Shown: piece by piece, positions 25,301-35,362 of the stretch | Layout of the letters: each line of letters starts with the position of its first letter | How positions within the stretch are numbered: position 1 is the stretch's first letter | Origin: Phoronis australis | Lineage: Eukaryota > Phoronida > Phoronidae | Direction: 5' to 3' | Assembly (NCBI GenBank): GCA_002633005.1 | Contig: NMRA01000505.1 | Location: 12,453 to 76,452, forward strand | DNA length: 64,000 nucleotides | Made by a program: the position numbers and the translations under genes | Notes under the pieces: model-generated | Told to the model about the DNA's origin: nothing | Seen by the model: only the letters and a program-made list of their open reading frames with translations | Databases searched by the model: none

Positions 25301-28300
25301 TGGCCGGTTGCATGATGCTATGGCCGGTTGCATGATGCTATGGCCGGTTGCATGATGCTATGGCCGGTTGCATGATGCTATGGCCGGTTGCATGATGCTA
25401 TGGCCGGTTGCATGATGCTATGGCCGGTTGCATGATGCTATGGCCGGTTGCATGATGCTATGGCCGGTTGCATGATGCTATGGCCGGTTGCATGATGCTA
25501 TGGCCGGTTGCATGATGCTATGGCCGGTTGCATGATGCTATGGCCGGTTGCATGATGCTATGGCCGGTTGCATGATGCTATGGCCGGTTGCATGATGCTA
25601 TGGCCGGTTGCATGATGCTATGGCCGGTTGCATGATGCTATGGCCGGTTGCATGATGCTATGGCCGGTTGCATGATGCTATGGCCGGTTGCATGATGCTA
25701 TGGCCGGTTGCATGATGCTATGGCCGGTTGCATGATGCTATGGCCGGTTGCATGATGCTATGGCCGGTTGCATGATGCTATGGCCGGTTGCATGATGCTA
25801 TGGCCGGTTGCATGATGCTATGGCCGGTTGCATGATGCTATGGCCGGTTGCATGATGCTATGGCCGGTTGCATGATGCTATGGCCGGTTGCATGATGCTA
25901 TGGCCGGTTGCATGATGCTATGGCCGGTTGCATGATGCTATGGCCGGTTGCATGATGCTATGGCCGGTTGCATGATGCTATGGCCGGTTGCATGATGCTA
26001 TGGCCGGTTGCATGATGCTATGGCCGGTTGCATGATGCTATGGCCGGTTGCATGATGCTATGGCCGGTTGCATGATGCTATGGCCGGTTGCATGATGCTA
26101 TGGCCGGTTGCATGATGCTATGGCCGGTTGCATGATGCTATGGCCGGTTGCATGATGCTATGGCCGGTTGCATGATGCTATGGCCGGTTGCATGATGCTA
26201 TGGCCGGTTGCATGATGCTATGGCCGGTTGCATGATGCTATGGCCGGTTGCATGATGCTATGGCCGGTTGCATGATGCTATGGCCGGTTGCATGATGCTA
26301 TGGCCGGTTGCATGATGCTATGGCCGGTTGCATGATGCTATGGCCGGTTGCATGATGCTATGGCCGGTTGCATGATGCTATGGCCGGTTGCATGATGCTA
26401 TGGCCGGTTGCATGATGCTATGGCCGGTTGCATGATGCTATGGCCGGTTGCATGATGCTATGGCCGGTTGCATGATGCTATGGCCGGTTGCATGATGCTA
26501 TGGCCGGTTGCATGATGCTATGGCCGGTTGCATGATGCTATGGCCGGTTGCATGATGCTATGGCCGGTTGCATGATGCTATGGCCGGTTGCATGATGCTA
26601 TGGCCGGTTGCATGATGCTATGGCCGGTTGCATGATGCTATGGCCGGTTGCATGATGCTATGGCCGGTTGCATGATGCTATGGCCGGTTGCATGATGCTA
26701 TGGCCGGTTGCATGATGCTATGGCCGGTTGCATGATGCTATGGCCGGTTGCATGATGCTATGGCCGGTTGCATGATGCTATGGCCGGTTGCATGATGCTA
26801 TGGCCGGTTGCATGATGCTATGGCCGGTTGCATGATGCTATGGCCGGTTGCATGATGCTATGGCCGGTTGCATGATGCTATGGCCGGTTGCATGATGCTA
26901 TGGCCGGTTGCATGATGCTATGGCCGGTTGCATGATGCTATGGCCGGTTGCATGATGCTATGGCCGGTTGCATGATGCTATGGCCGGTTGCATGATGCTA
27001 TGGCCGGTTGCATGATGCTATGGCCGGTTGCATGATGCTATGGCCGGTTGCATGATGCTATGGCCGGTTGCATGATGCTATGGCCGGTTGCATGATGCTA
27101 TGGCCGGTTGCATGATGCTATGGCCGGTTGCATGATGCTATGGCCGGTTGCATGATGCTATGGCCGGTTGCATGATGCTATGGCCGGTTGCATGATGCTA
27201 TGGCCGGTTGCATGATGCTATGGCCGGTTGCATGATGCTATGGCCGGTTGCATGATGCTATGGCCGGTTGCATGATGCTATGGCCGGTTGCATGATGCTA
27301 TGGCCGGTTGCATGATGCTATGGCCGGTTGCATGATGCTATGGCCGGTTGCATGATGCTATGGCCGGTTGCATGATGCTATGGCCGGTTGCATGATGCTA
27401 TGGCCGGTTGCATGATGCTATGGCCGGTTGCATGATGCTATGGCCGGTTACATGAAACGGACCCAAATAGGAACCCAACTAAGGTCCCCAAGTCTTTTTG
27501 CGTATTTGTGTCTTTATGGACTCACAGATACAATATTTTCTATGATTTTATTTCTTATTGTGAGCTCCTCTTTGATTAATGACATTTTCTAATAATTGAA
27601 CTAAAAACTGAGCCCAGAGTTCATTGAAAATAAATGGGGACTCAGTCCTTAAATTGGAGTGTTGCATGAAAAGATCCCTAAATATTTTCAATAATATTGA
27701 CAATTCAACGTAGAATTCACTCTCGACTTGTAAGTCAAAAGTTGACTTAGTAATGAAACTAAATCAATTCAAGAAAGGGCAATCGATGTTTTCACAAGTC
27801 TATGCAGTAGATTTAGGGAATTTAGTTGAGTCCCTATTTGGGACCGTTTCATGCAACCGGGCATAGGTACCCCCAGTAGGGTCAATATTTTATAACACAA
27901 AGGGTACAGTAGCTACCCAGGTGTCCTTCCAATAGTTTTGATGAGTAGATTTTTGAGAACAGAAAAAGGTCAGTTTTTCAAATTCAGTATCAGTCTAGAC
28001 ATTAACTTTTGATGAGAGGCAAAAAAACAGGAGAGTACACTTATTGCTGTAGTCTACAATGGAATCTGAAGTGTCTCTGTTTATAGGAAGCCTTCACTCG
28101 TGGACCAATATTTGGTTTTTGACTCTAAGCCATCTGCTGGTGCACAAATTGGGTGTTATTTGTGCATTATTTTATCATGGTGAATCAGTTTGCACCACTA
28201 TTGAGATGGTCTGTGCTATGAGAGAACGTTTGGGCTATTTTCAGAACCTCGTACAATCGGCCTCGCATTATGAGAACATTTGACAGGGTTTGGTTATTGA

Positions 28301-31300
28301 TAGAACCCCTCACCATTTTTCTCGGGATTAAATTAATGTTGCTGTCATGTGTATTAATTAATGGTATTAGAACATTTTGCATGCCTCTTGACACTCTTGA
28401 CTAGTTTAATGCACACCTTGAAAACACCTCAGCGTGGTGATGTTATTGGAGTGGTTGATCACGTTTGTAATAGTGATGGATTTGAAGACTGAACAGCCAC
28501 TCAGAAACCCATTGTGTAGGAGCGCTCTGCAAATGCCAGTGGTTTAAAGAGTGCATATCACTGAAGTGCACGCGTCACTTGTTGAAGGCAGCAGATGTCA
28601 GAGTAGTGGACAGAGGGAGTTCTTGATTTGAGAGAGGTGTCAGCGAGTATGTCTGGGTTAAAGGTTAAACACAAGAATTTATCTCTGAATAGACACCAGT
28701 GTGTTCGGTTTAAGTTGTTTGACTCATGACCCAGGGCCTTGCAGTTGTTGTCTGAATACTGGCTAAGGGCAATGAAATGTTTGCGAGAACCAGTCAGTCA
28801 TCCATCCCTAGCAGAAGAAGCCAATGTAGTCCACAGTATAGGGACAATTCTTATAGAGAAAGGTCTGCAAGTTGCGATTTATGATTTTTATGTGCCCACC
28901 TATTTATATTTGGATGCATTATGCTAACACTCACGTCAGTTTGGCGTCTGCTGCTCTAACTCCATAACCCTTCAACGCATGTTCATGAAATTGTGCACAT
29001 GTGTTCCTTTCATGGATGGGACGGCATGAGTGAACTTTTGGACGGATTCGACTATGGGTGTGTCCCCTAGTGGCAATTTTAGTTTTTTACGTTTACCTCT
29101 TATCTTCAAAGGTCCTCAACGGATTTTCATAAAATTTGGCATATAGGCATCTATTAGACAAGTGAAGTGACGCTATCCATCTGTTTTCGGATGGATACTA
29201 GGTATTTTGCACCACCTAGTGGCCATTTTCACTGTTTTTGAGTCAGTTTTTTGGCGTCCGCCCCTCTATCAACCATACCGCTCTAAGGATGATTGTGAAA
29301 ATTTGCATGTATGCTTGACCATGAAGAGGACTCCCGGCAATGATTTTCAGACGACTTCTGCTACTGTGGCGCTTCCTAGAGGCAGTTTTGTTTTGCGCCT
29401 ATGGCTGTATCTCCTAAACCCTCTGCAGGATCTTAACTAAATTTAGAAAGTGTATTCATATGAAGTTGAGAATGGTTGACACCGACTTTCTGATGAATAT
29501 GACTACCGGTGTGCCCCCTAGTGGCAATTTTAGTTATTTATGTTTACCTCTGTATCTTGAAAGGTCCTCAACGGATTTTCATAAAATCTGGAATATAGGC
29601 ATCTGTTGGTGAAGTGACGGTATTCTTTTGTTTTTGGATGGATTTGAGGTATTTTGAGCCACCTAGAGGCCATTTTTGCTGTTTTCGAGTCAGTTGTTTG
29701 GCGTCTGTCCCTATGTCAACCAAACCACTCTAAGGATGATATTTGAAATTGACAAGTATGTTCCTAATGTGAAGGGGACGGCTGGCTATTATTTTCCGAT
29801 GACTGTGGCGCCTCCTAGTGGCAGTTTTGTCCACCCCCTCTATCAACCAAACCATTCTAAGGATGATTTTGAAAATTGGGTATATGTTCTCAGTGTGAAG
29901 AGGATGGTTGATGATGACGACTTTGACTACTGTGGTGCCTTCTGGTGGCAGTTTTGTTTTTGTTTTGCGCCCATAGATGTATCTCCTAAATGCACTGCAG
30001 AATCGTTATTAAATTTAGTTAGTGTATTTATATGAAGTTAATAACAGAAGACGATGACTTTTAGACGGATCCGACGAACGCTGTTCTCCCTAGGGGCAAT
30101 TTCATTTTTTCCGTTTTCCTTCGTTTCTCTGAAGCTCCTTGAAACATTTTTCTGAAATTTATGAAATAGCTTTCTATTAAAGTAACAATGGCATGTTTCG
30201 AACTTCGAAGGGATTCGATGCACTTTGCGCCATCTAGTGGCAATTTTTATGATACAAATAAGCAACCCTAGAAGTACACCGTTTGTTGTGCATTCGTGGG
30301 TGCATTTCAACGCTCAGCGTTACTCTTATTATGCATCTAGGTGTTTACCTTGGGTGAATGATAAAATCTATTGTCTAGCTGGAAAGCATTATATTGGGGG
30401 TAAAAATATTAATATTTGATACATTTAAATTTATACAAATGCAACAAGAATTTCGGTGATTTATGCAAGATCGCCATTGTAATTTTAAAAATAGATAAAT
30501 ATAAAATTTTCAATATAAGTGTATGATGATACTTGCCTATTATTACATGTTCAACTGATATGGATAACCAATAAGGTTTTTTGAATCAAGAATATGGTGT
30601 TAGGTGTGTCCGCGTAGTCAATGGAAGATTTGGCAACATCATTCCATTATGAAATTTAGAAAGTTTTTTCGTATATAAACCATATTGTTACTGGTATGAA
30701 GTGTTCCGAGTGTCAGATGGTGCCAATAAGCTGAAATTTGGAGCAAACATTTCTGACTGAATTTCCCAATTTTTTCCCCAGAACATGACCAAGCCAGACA
30801 TAAAACAAACTGTTTCACCTTTATTTTGACTAAGCTAGACATAAGTCATAATGTTTCCCCTATAACTTGACAGAGCCAGGCATAACGCAGTGTTTCATCT
30901 TTTTCCATGTAGACGAAGGATGTATTGGTTTCAGTAAACGATTATGAATCATTTCCGTGATTGAGAGAGTCTGAGTGGTTTCAATTAAAGTTTCAGACCA
31001 AACAGACATTGATGATTGAAAGGCTGTTGTTACAGCTCTCCTTTTTTGTGGTTAATCATTACCGATTGGGCCACTTGAAAATCAGTGTATTCACTGAAGT
31101 GGTCAACCAGTCTTTTAAAGAAGTTTAAATAAATAAATCACAAGCTGTGAAACAGTAATAAGTAACACCACAGGCATAGCTTCACATTCAAACTTGCACA
31201 ATAAATTATTGAGAAAATGTAACTGTTTGTTAGCTTCCAAACTTAGTTGTTGTGTGACCTTCTAGGTATGAATATTTTTCTGTATATAGTGTCATTTTGT

Positions 31301-34300
31301 GGTACTCAAATTCAATTTAACTATCTTGCACACATGTAGCAAAGGTGCACCCAGGGGTCGTGGTGGCGGAGGTGGCGATCGGTTTTTGGGACGTTCAAGA
31401 GATGAAGATGAATTTAGAGGTACCGATGTTGTCTGCTCTTAAGATATTTTTGGTAGAATATTTTTCATGAAAACCCATTATTCTGGTTTTGTGTCAAATA
31501 TCCGTAAATTATTGTTTGATAACTTTATTCACGAAATTGTTCCCATTTCGTAGCTACCATTTGTAGATTTGCAGTTGAATCACAATACTTCAAATATAGT
31601 CTTTTAACTGAAATGCTGTGCACAACTTATTTAAGTGCGCTGAAACTGTGCGTCTCTTGCAGACTCTTTCCGCCCGTCAAGTCGACGTCCAGGGTATGAT
31701 GGTGATGGTCATCCCTTTGGCAGACCCCGATCTCCAAGGTTGGTCATGTCTACATCTACTGCTTCTAGTGAATGTATGAAGAAATGGATTGTGATGTTGA
31801 ATCTACTGATGAAGGGCTTTACACTTTCCATGTTTTTTAACCAAATTCAGAGGTTATTCTTAACCCTCTTCTATGTTATGAAACTGCTGGCAAGGTGTAT
31901 TAACTTGTGTTGCCCCATCTATTGTCACCAATGTTGTCTAGTGAAAAGTTTGTTATTTTCCAGGGATGCTTTTCCACCAGATAGACCGAGAAGACGAGAG
32001 TTTCCTTTGGAACCAAGAGATTATCTGGCAGAGCGAAGAGGTTTTCCTCCTGAGAGAAGGGATTTCCCTTCAGAGAGACGGGAACCTCCTCATGAAAGGA
32101 GGGACTTCCCTCCAGACAGAAGAGATTTACCTCCTGAAAGAAGAAGCTTTCCACCAGAACGCCGGGAAGTTCGACCTGAGATGAGAGAACGGGAAATAAT
32201 TGGTTACGGTGAACGGAGAGGGTATCCTGCACCGAGAAGAGATGTCCTCCCTGCAGGTAGAGATGATCCATTTGACAGGAGAGATGTAGCTGTTGAGAGA
32301 AGGGAGATCCCTGAGCGACACAGTAGAGATTTTGCTCCTGAAAGACGTCGCTCATTTTCAGATGATCGAGGGATGATGGCGCCATCCAGAGGTTTTTTAC
32401 CAGACAGACGTGAGCGTGAGTCAGCACGTGATTATGTTGTTGATAGAGATCCTGCACGTGATTATCTGTCACCTAGAGAACCTGCTGGACGAGATCACAC
32501 TAGGGAGTTAACACCTCGAGGACTGCCCAGAGAGCAACCTATGTTAAGGTATTACTTTTCCATGTAACATTGTCTACTGTCAGAAAGAGTTAACATCTAA
32601 GATTGTAGAATGTTTTTGAGTTTTGGTGTGCGTCGATATACACATATTTTTATGGCATTGGCAAGGTAAGACATGAATCTTGAATGTTTGTCTATTTCAG
32701 GAGTTTTGGTAATGGCCATGAGGTATCTGCTAGGTCACCATTTGAGCGGGAATATGCTGTCCCTGAGCCTAGAGGTAAATTAATTATTAGTGCATTTTAA
32801 TTTGCCAAATGTTTCCTATCCAAAATTTCCCCATAGGTAACTGAATATGCAAATTTTGAATTGGTGCATTTACTCTTTAATATAAGTGTATTGAAGACAG
32901 TGATGTCTGGGCAAGAGAAGAATTTACACTATGTTGTTGCTTGATACTCAGCCACTGCCCAAGGTATGAGTAGTAGGGCTTCATACTGAGCAACTGGTAC
33001 ATATTGATTGTGAATATAGAAATGTGTAAAACACGGATACCTAAGAGCTCGTTTTCTTAATGACCCACACAATTTTGGGTTTATTAATCATGTTAAAGAA
33101 CTTATGAACACCAATTTGAATTTCCTTAATAACCTTCAGCCTGTTTTGAGAACGGTGACATTTTCCTCGGTATATCGACGATATGTACTACGTGATCGTT
33201 AATGAAATTTAGTCTTGAAATTTGAGTTTGCCCAGTTCAGAGCATGTACGTCTCAATTGAAGGAATAACCTAATAACGCAATGTAATAACACGATCAAGG
33301 CCAAAAACTAACCAAGCGTTTCTGAAATTATCAACGAGATTGCCATTAAAACACCGTATCAGTCAGAAAGTATCGATAACGGAATGTACTCATCATTCTT
33401 TATGGTGAGCCAACCAAATCATCATATTTGATTTAGCCTGCCAGCTAAGTACATTTTGTCATCTTAACTGTTTTGACCTTGGTGTCATGTCTGCGACAGC
33501 GTCCGTGTCATCCAGTAATCTGACAGCTAATCACTGCGAAATGCTTACAATTGAGCACAGGAGTGAAAATTTCACGAAGCTTAAAACCATTACCGTAAAC
33601 TCGTGCGTTAACACCCATTCCCGGATAATGGATAATCCCACATCTGATTTTTGCCAGATTTCCACGTAAGGGCCCAGTAATCGCCTATCCCCTCTTTGTG
33701 CAAATTTCAGTTTCTTGGGTAATTGCTCATCCCAACTTACCGCTAACAGAACTTGAGCTTGAACTTGTGCTTTTGTTCTCAGATTTGCTTCGAGCTCGGA
33801 CTTGTGTTTGCAGGAAACACGGGATGCTTTTGCCTATGTATGATAGCCTCAAAAAGTGTGTTTTTAGCTGACATTTGTGGAATAATTTAAGCGCTACAAC
33901 TACTTTTTCTTAAAATTATTAACTTCTCTTTTGTTAAATTTATACTAGCCAACTCCGTAGATTTTAGAACTGCTGCTTTTCTACTACGAGATTAGTCATC
34001 CAGTAATGATCCTGATCAGACTGAAGTTATTTGCCTGTACAAGTTGCACGCACAGAGCACTTGATTTTGCTAGATTTATCTCCTGGATCCACCCAGATTT
34101 GAACTGCGCAATTAATCACGCCCCCTCTTTGTGCAAAAGCAAAGTTTGACTTGGACTGTGAACGAATCATCTGTGTTTTAGTCGAGGAAACAAAATGTAG
34201 TCACGCTCATTGATCTGCAACAGTACTTGCAGGTATGGTAAGTGGACTGCCATTCAAGTTTCATAAAGTTCCAGGTATTACATTTCGCAGCGCGCAAATA

Positions 34301-35362
34301 TATTTGAAATCATCTGAGTTTTAGCAAGTCACACAAAATTATCCTTTGAAAGTTGAAATTCTGTTTCTGTTTGAGCCGTGAGAAACTTTGTGGTTGTCGG
34401 CTTCCGCTGATTGACCAAACCTACAAATTCTGGGGTCGAATGAACATCCCCTGCATTTGCCCAGTTCGACCAAAATTGTGTCGTAAGCAGCAACTCCTCG
34501 GGTTATCGCCCTCGCATGACTTTTGCCAATTTTCGTTTTAAGTGCCTACTGCTTGGTAATTGCCCACCCCCTTGTCTTAGGGTTTCCCAATTTAAATGCC
34601 CAATGTGTTAACCCTCGAGTTTACGGTAAGTAACATTTAATTGAGGTTGCTAAGGTGCGATATTCAGGAAACGAGCGTAGTTGAAAAGGACATCTGAACT
34701 GCAAGTGTCGTTAGTCTCCTGCGCTTTATTTCGCTGACTTTAATGGATACCGTTAGAGACAGAGTGATGATTCCGTGCAGCCACATCTCGTTGGAGGCTT
34801 TAAACAAAACAGAATGTGCAGTTTGATCCTCGTTGATGTGCCGTAAGTTCACCATCCCTGTAGTCAGAAGCTTTCAACATTAAACAACCAGAAAAACTCT
34901 GGAATAAGGCACCTTAGATTGGGAAAACAACCACAGACTGCAAACATTTGGCGAACTTGTTAGAGCATATTGCAAACAAGTGCTAATCAATGCAAAAAAT
35001 GTAAAATTACTTCAGCATCAAAAAGCGATTGTTTGCTTAACCATAAACTGTTTGAAATTTTGAATTGAATAGGACCAAGAGATCCTTATGGAGATCGTGA
35101 GCCAGCACCAAGGAGCATCCCACGTGGGGCGTACCCACCTACTCGTGGTGGGCCCCGCGATGACCCACTCGGTCCCCCTCCTGCACGCGAGTCAGGCAGG
35201 GGTGCTAGAGAGATGTATTCTCTTGATGATGCAGGGTTTGGGAGAGATCCCTATCCCCCGAGGCGGTCAGGCGGACCCTTCACTGATGATCCGCCTGCGA
35301 AAAGACCCAGAGGTCCTTCTCACCCCGCACGAGGTGGCGGTCTATCTCGTTATGGCCGTTAG
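16255..35362 (+). CDS. rbmx: RBMX/hnRNP G-like RNA-binding protein (seven exons seen, one missing)
   Basis: This is the only confident host gene. It encodes an N-terminal RRM and a long RGG/Arg-Pro-Glu-rich tail, the layout of nuclear hnRNP G/RBMX proteins that bind pre-mRNA and influence splicing. RNP2 (IFVGGL, residues 14-19) and RNP1 (RGFGFVTF, residues 53-60) are both present. Coding exons are 16255-16375, 23947-24053, 31340-31419, 31663-31738, 31964-32548, 32701-32774 and 35073-35362. All have GT/AG borders and compatible phases, except between the second and third. There the last RRM strand (usual form GKxIxVxxA) is absent, and a donor of phase 0 faces an acceptor of phase 2. The exons seen encode 444 residues. 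Human RBMX is 391. The start is the first Met after a likely acceptor at 16246. Related families (CIRBP, RBM3) are shorter and lack such a tail. Confidence 0.85.
16376..17584. other. Start of intron 1
   Basis: Between 16508 and 16622 the word GACCGCC occurs four times (GACCGCCGG in three of them), which looks like a short decayed repeat. The rest is unremarkable AT-rich sequence. Confidence 0.45.
17585..19520. mobile_element. Non-autonomous hAT-like element, CAGGGCTCGAC ends
   Basis: The left end CAGGGCTCGAC and the right end GTCGAGCCCTG are exact reverse complements over 11 bases. Both ends continue into GAGCTG/GGTCGCA-rich subterminal repeats that contain the self-complementary GGTCGCATTTGCGACC. 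CAGGG ends are typical of hAT elements. The flanking 8-mers (AATATAGA and ACAGATAT) do not match. The interior shows no transposase, so the copy depends on another element. A decayed copy of the left end lies at 42269. Confidence 0.7.
19521..20271. other. Intron 1 spacer, no feature seen
   Basis: I find no coding sequence here. If the adjacent transposase exon had been part of a full gene, its next exons should lie in this direction, but I cannot see them. Confidence 0.35.
20272..20600 (-). pseudogene. Orphan first exon of a TTF-zinc-finger hAT transposase
   Basis: A minus-strand ATG at 20600 opens MAKRNILDFFKPRKESAP. A long Thr/Ser/Val linker follows, then a basic PKKRK and a TTF-type zinc-finger segment (WLKSFPWLRYD, CVYC, FAKG-like PLAKG, SNFR). 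This N-terminal arrangement is typical of hAT-family transposases and of host proteins derived from them. The exon ends AAATTTCAG, followed by GTAAGT, a strong donor. No downstream exon with the catalytic or dimerisation regions is visible, so it is an isolated remnant lying antisense in intron 1. It is unclear whether the nearby CAGGGCTCGAC element came from the same family. Confidence 0.7.
20601..21754. other. Intron 1 spacer with a small tandem duplication
   Basis: Both strands are open for about 150 codons between 21011 and 21523, but neither product resembles a protein I know. A 31-bp duplication (AGTTTTGAGCATAACATTTT and following) sits at about 21427-21484. Otherwise nothing is recognised. 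Confidence 0.4.
21755..22490 (-). repeat. ~0.8 kb repeat, inverted copy in intron 1
   Basis: This is the reverse complement of the unit at 15281-16215, including the GGATG/GTTTTGTG/ACATCA block and the long AT-rich remainder. It includes the part near 15385-15410 as well, which supports a tandem-unit origin. In a transcript, an RNA copy of it could pair with an upstream copy only if transcription starts upstream of 15281. Confidence 0.75.
22752..23425 (+). repeat. 28-bp minisatellite with a 12-bp palindrome
   Basis: About 24 units of a 28-bp monomer form this array. Each unit has a fixed core, ACTGAGAAAGCTTTCT, in which AGAAAGCTTTCT is perfectly self-complementary. The ~12-bp linker varies (GTGTGGTGTCCT, GTTTGGTGTCCT, GTGTTGTGTCCT, GTTAGGTGTTCT). 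The core is conserved in almost every unit, while the linker changes. Confidence 0.95.
23781..23876 (+). repeat. 24-bp tandem repeat, four units
   Basis: Four 24-bp units of GGTACAATGTGTAGCAGACC plus GTTT lie 70 bases upstream of the exon 2 acceptor. The last unit is the most diverged. Open frames spanning this stretch only reflect the repeat. Confidence 0.9.
23947..24053 (+). CDS. rbmx: RBMX-like exon 2 (second RRM part, RNP1)
   Basis: The acceptor is TTTATGTTGTAG. The exon completes the split Val and reads VMVIKDANTRTSRGFGFVTF (residues 41-60), then a helix ending GVYGK (residues 72-76). RNP1 is RGFGFVTF. The donor is AAG followed by GTGATA, phase 0. The final RRM strand is not in this exon and should be in the next one, which cannot be found. 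Confidence 0.88.
24277..24492 (+). repeat. 56-bp tandem repeat, four units, cut at the N
   Basis: Units recur exactly every 56 bases from 24281, 24337, 24393 and 24449. Each contains GGTCTATCACGGACCTATGA and the short inverted words GACC and AGACC. The last unit stops at ACAGAC, immediately before the N at 24493, so the array is interrupted by an assembly break. Confidence 0.93.
24493..24493. other. Single-N assembly join
   Basis: A lone N separates the 56-bp array from the 20-bp array. A real gap of unknown length may be hidden here. It is a good candidate place for the missing RBMX-like exon. Confidence 0.7.
24494..27450 (+). repeat. 20-bp satellite, about 148 identical units
   Basis: The monomer CTATGGCCGGTTGCATGATG is repeated for 2,957 bases with no substitution that I can see until the last unit, where G becomes A. 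It contains the near-palindrome GCATGATGC. Such uniformity means either very recent amplification or an assembler-extended array whose true length is unknown. The sequence matches the end of the MITE that follows. Confidence 0.97.
27437..27866. mobile_element. MITE-like element whose end resembles the satellite monomer
   Basis: Terminal inverted repeats of roughly 40 bp bound this 430-bp segment. The left reads CCGGTTACATGAAACGGACC and then CAAATAGG. The right, in reverse, reads CCGGTTGCATGAAACGGTCC and then CAAATAGG, and similarity continues through ACCCAACT/ACTCAACT. The interior is AT-rich and has no coding frame. The superfamily and target duplication are unclear because the left side merges with the satellite. 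Confidence 0.75.
27867..29040. other. Intron spacer; missing exon not found here
   Basis: I looked for a segment coding the usual last RRM strand (GK-I-V) with splice borders and found none. No repeat is recognised. Confidence 0.45.
29041..30330 (+). repeat. CTAGTGGC module array, block 1 (in intron)
   Basis: About three tandem, diverged copies of a ~430-bp module lie here. Each module has three subunits ~140 bp apart, each centred on a CTAGTGGC word: CCCCTAGTGGCAATTTTAG, then GCGCCACCTAGTGGCCATTT, then GCGCCTCCTAGTGGCAGTTT. Shared linkers include TCAACGGATTTTCATAAAAT and CTATCAACCAAACC. The same module appears at 55255-57950 and 59385-59850, and a decayed reverse copy at 37080. Exact matches to the vertebrate CTCF consensus occur at 29511-29524 and 30228-30241. 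Confidence 0.85.
30331..31339. other. Intron spacer before exon 31340
   Basis: Nothing recognisable lies here apart from the polypyrimidine-poor acceptor ACACATGTAG at its end. The words TAAGCTAGACATAA and GACCAAGCCAGACATAAA recur loosely near 30785-30890. Confidence 0.4.
31340..31419 (+). CDS. rbmx: RBMX-like RGG exon
   Basis: After ATGTAG the exon reads KGAPRGRGGGGGDRFLGRSR and DEDEFR. It is a short Arg-Gly box of the kind that binds RNA and is often methylated. It starts with the last base of a split codon and ends with the first base of the next (Asp). The preceding, unseen exon must therefore supply two bases. The donor is AGAG followed by GTACCG. Confidence 0.8.
31663..31738 (+). CDS. 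rbmx: RBMX-like Arg/Ser/Pro exon
   Basis: The acceptor is GTCTCTTGCAG. The exon reads D, then SFRPSSRRPGYDGDGHPFGR and PRSP, and ends with two bases of an Arg codon completed at 31964. The donor is CCAAG followed by GTTGGT. Phases agree with both neighbours. Confidence 0.8.
31964..32548 (+). CDS. rbmx: RBMX-like long exon with heptapeptide repeats
   Basis: This 585-base exon follows TTATTTTCCAG and encodes 195 residues very rich in Arg, Pro, Glu and Asp. At 32031-32177 seven consecutive heptads occur: ERRGFPP, ERRDFPS, ERREPPH, ERRDFPP, DRRDLPP, ERRSFPP and ERREVRP. Codons differ between heptads, so the pattern is kept at protein level. Looser RRD/RRE units and PARDYLSPREPAGRDHTREL follow. 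The donor is TTAAG followed by GTATTA. Such charged, disordered tails mediate protein and RNA contacts in hnRNP-type factors. Confidence 0.85.
32701..32774 (+). CDS. rbmx: RBMX-like small exon
   Basis: The acceptor is TGTCTATTTCAG. The exon reads SFGNGHEVSARSPFEREYAV and PEPR, with split codons at both ends (Arg and Gly). The donor is AGAG followed by GTAAAT. The next intron, to 35072, contains a TA-target element. Confidence 0.8.
32775..33590. other. Intron spacer
   Basis: AT-rich intronic sequence. Nothing is recognised. Confidence 0.4.
33591..34628. mobile_element. TA-target DNA transposon in the last intron
   Basis: The element starts TACCGTAAACTCGTGCGTTA and, read from the other end, TACCGTAAACTCGAGGGTTA. 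TA lies at each edge (33591-33592 and 34627-34628). Decayed GGGCA/TAACC-type words sit just inside each end, as in the elements at 39276 and 42700. At 1,038 bp and with no transposase frame it is non-autonomous. Confidence 0.75.
35073..35362 (+). CDS. rbmx: RBMX-like last exon
   Basis: After TTGAATAG the exon completes a Gly and reads PRDPYGDREPAPRSIPRGAY, a Pro/Arg/Gly-rich stretch, PPAKRPRGPS (a possible basic nuclear-import signal) and a C-terminus GGGLSRYGR. The stop TAG is at 35360-35362. The RGG and SRYGR-type end resembles the end of RBMX proteins. A plus-strand frame in another register (MEIVSQHQGASH) is a shadow. Confidence 0.85.

Noticed and set aside
24494-27450. CRISPR-like array
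   Set aside because: Units are directly adjacent with no spacers and the context is a eukaryotic intron, so it is a satellite.
31420-31662. A C/D-box snoRNA in RBMX-like introns, as RBMX hosts one in vertebrates
   Set aside because: I found no convincing pair of C and D boxes with flanking complementarity in the short introns.
31900-32472. 190-codon minus-strand frame
   Set aside because: It is the antisense shadow of the RBMX-like heptad exon, whose codons avoid stops on both strands.
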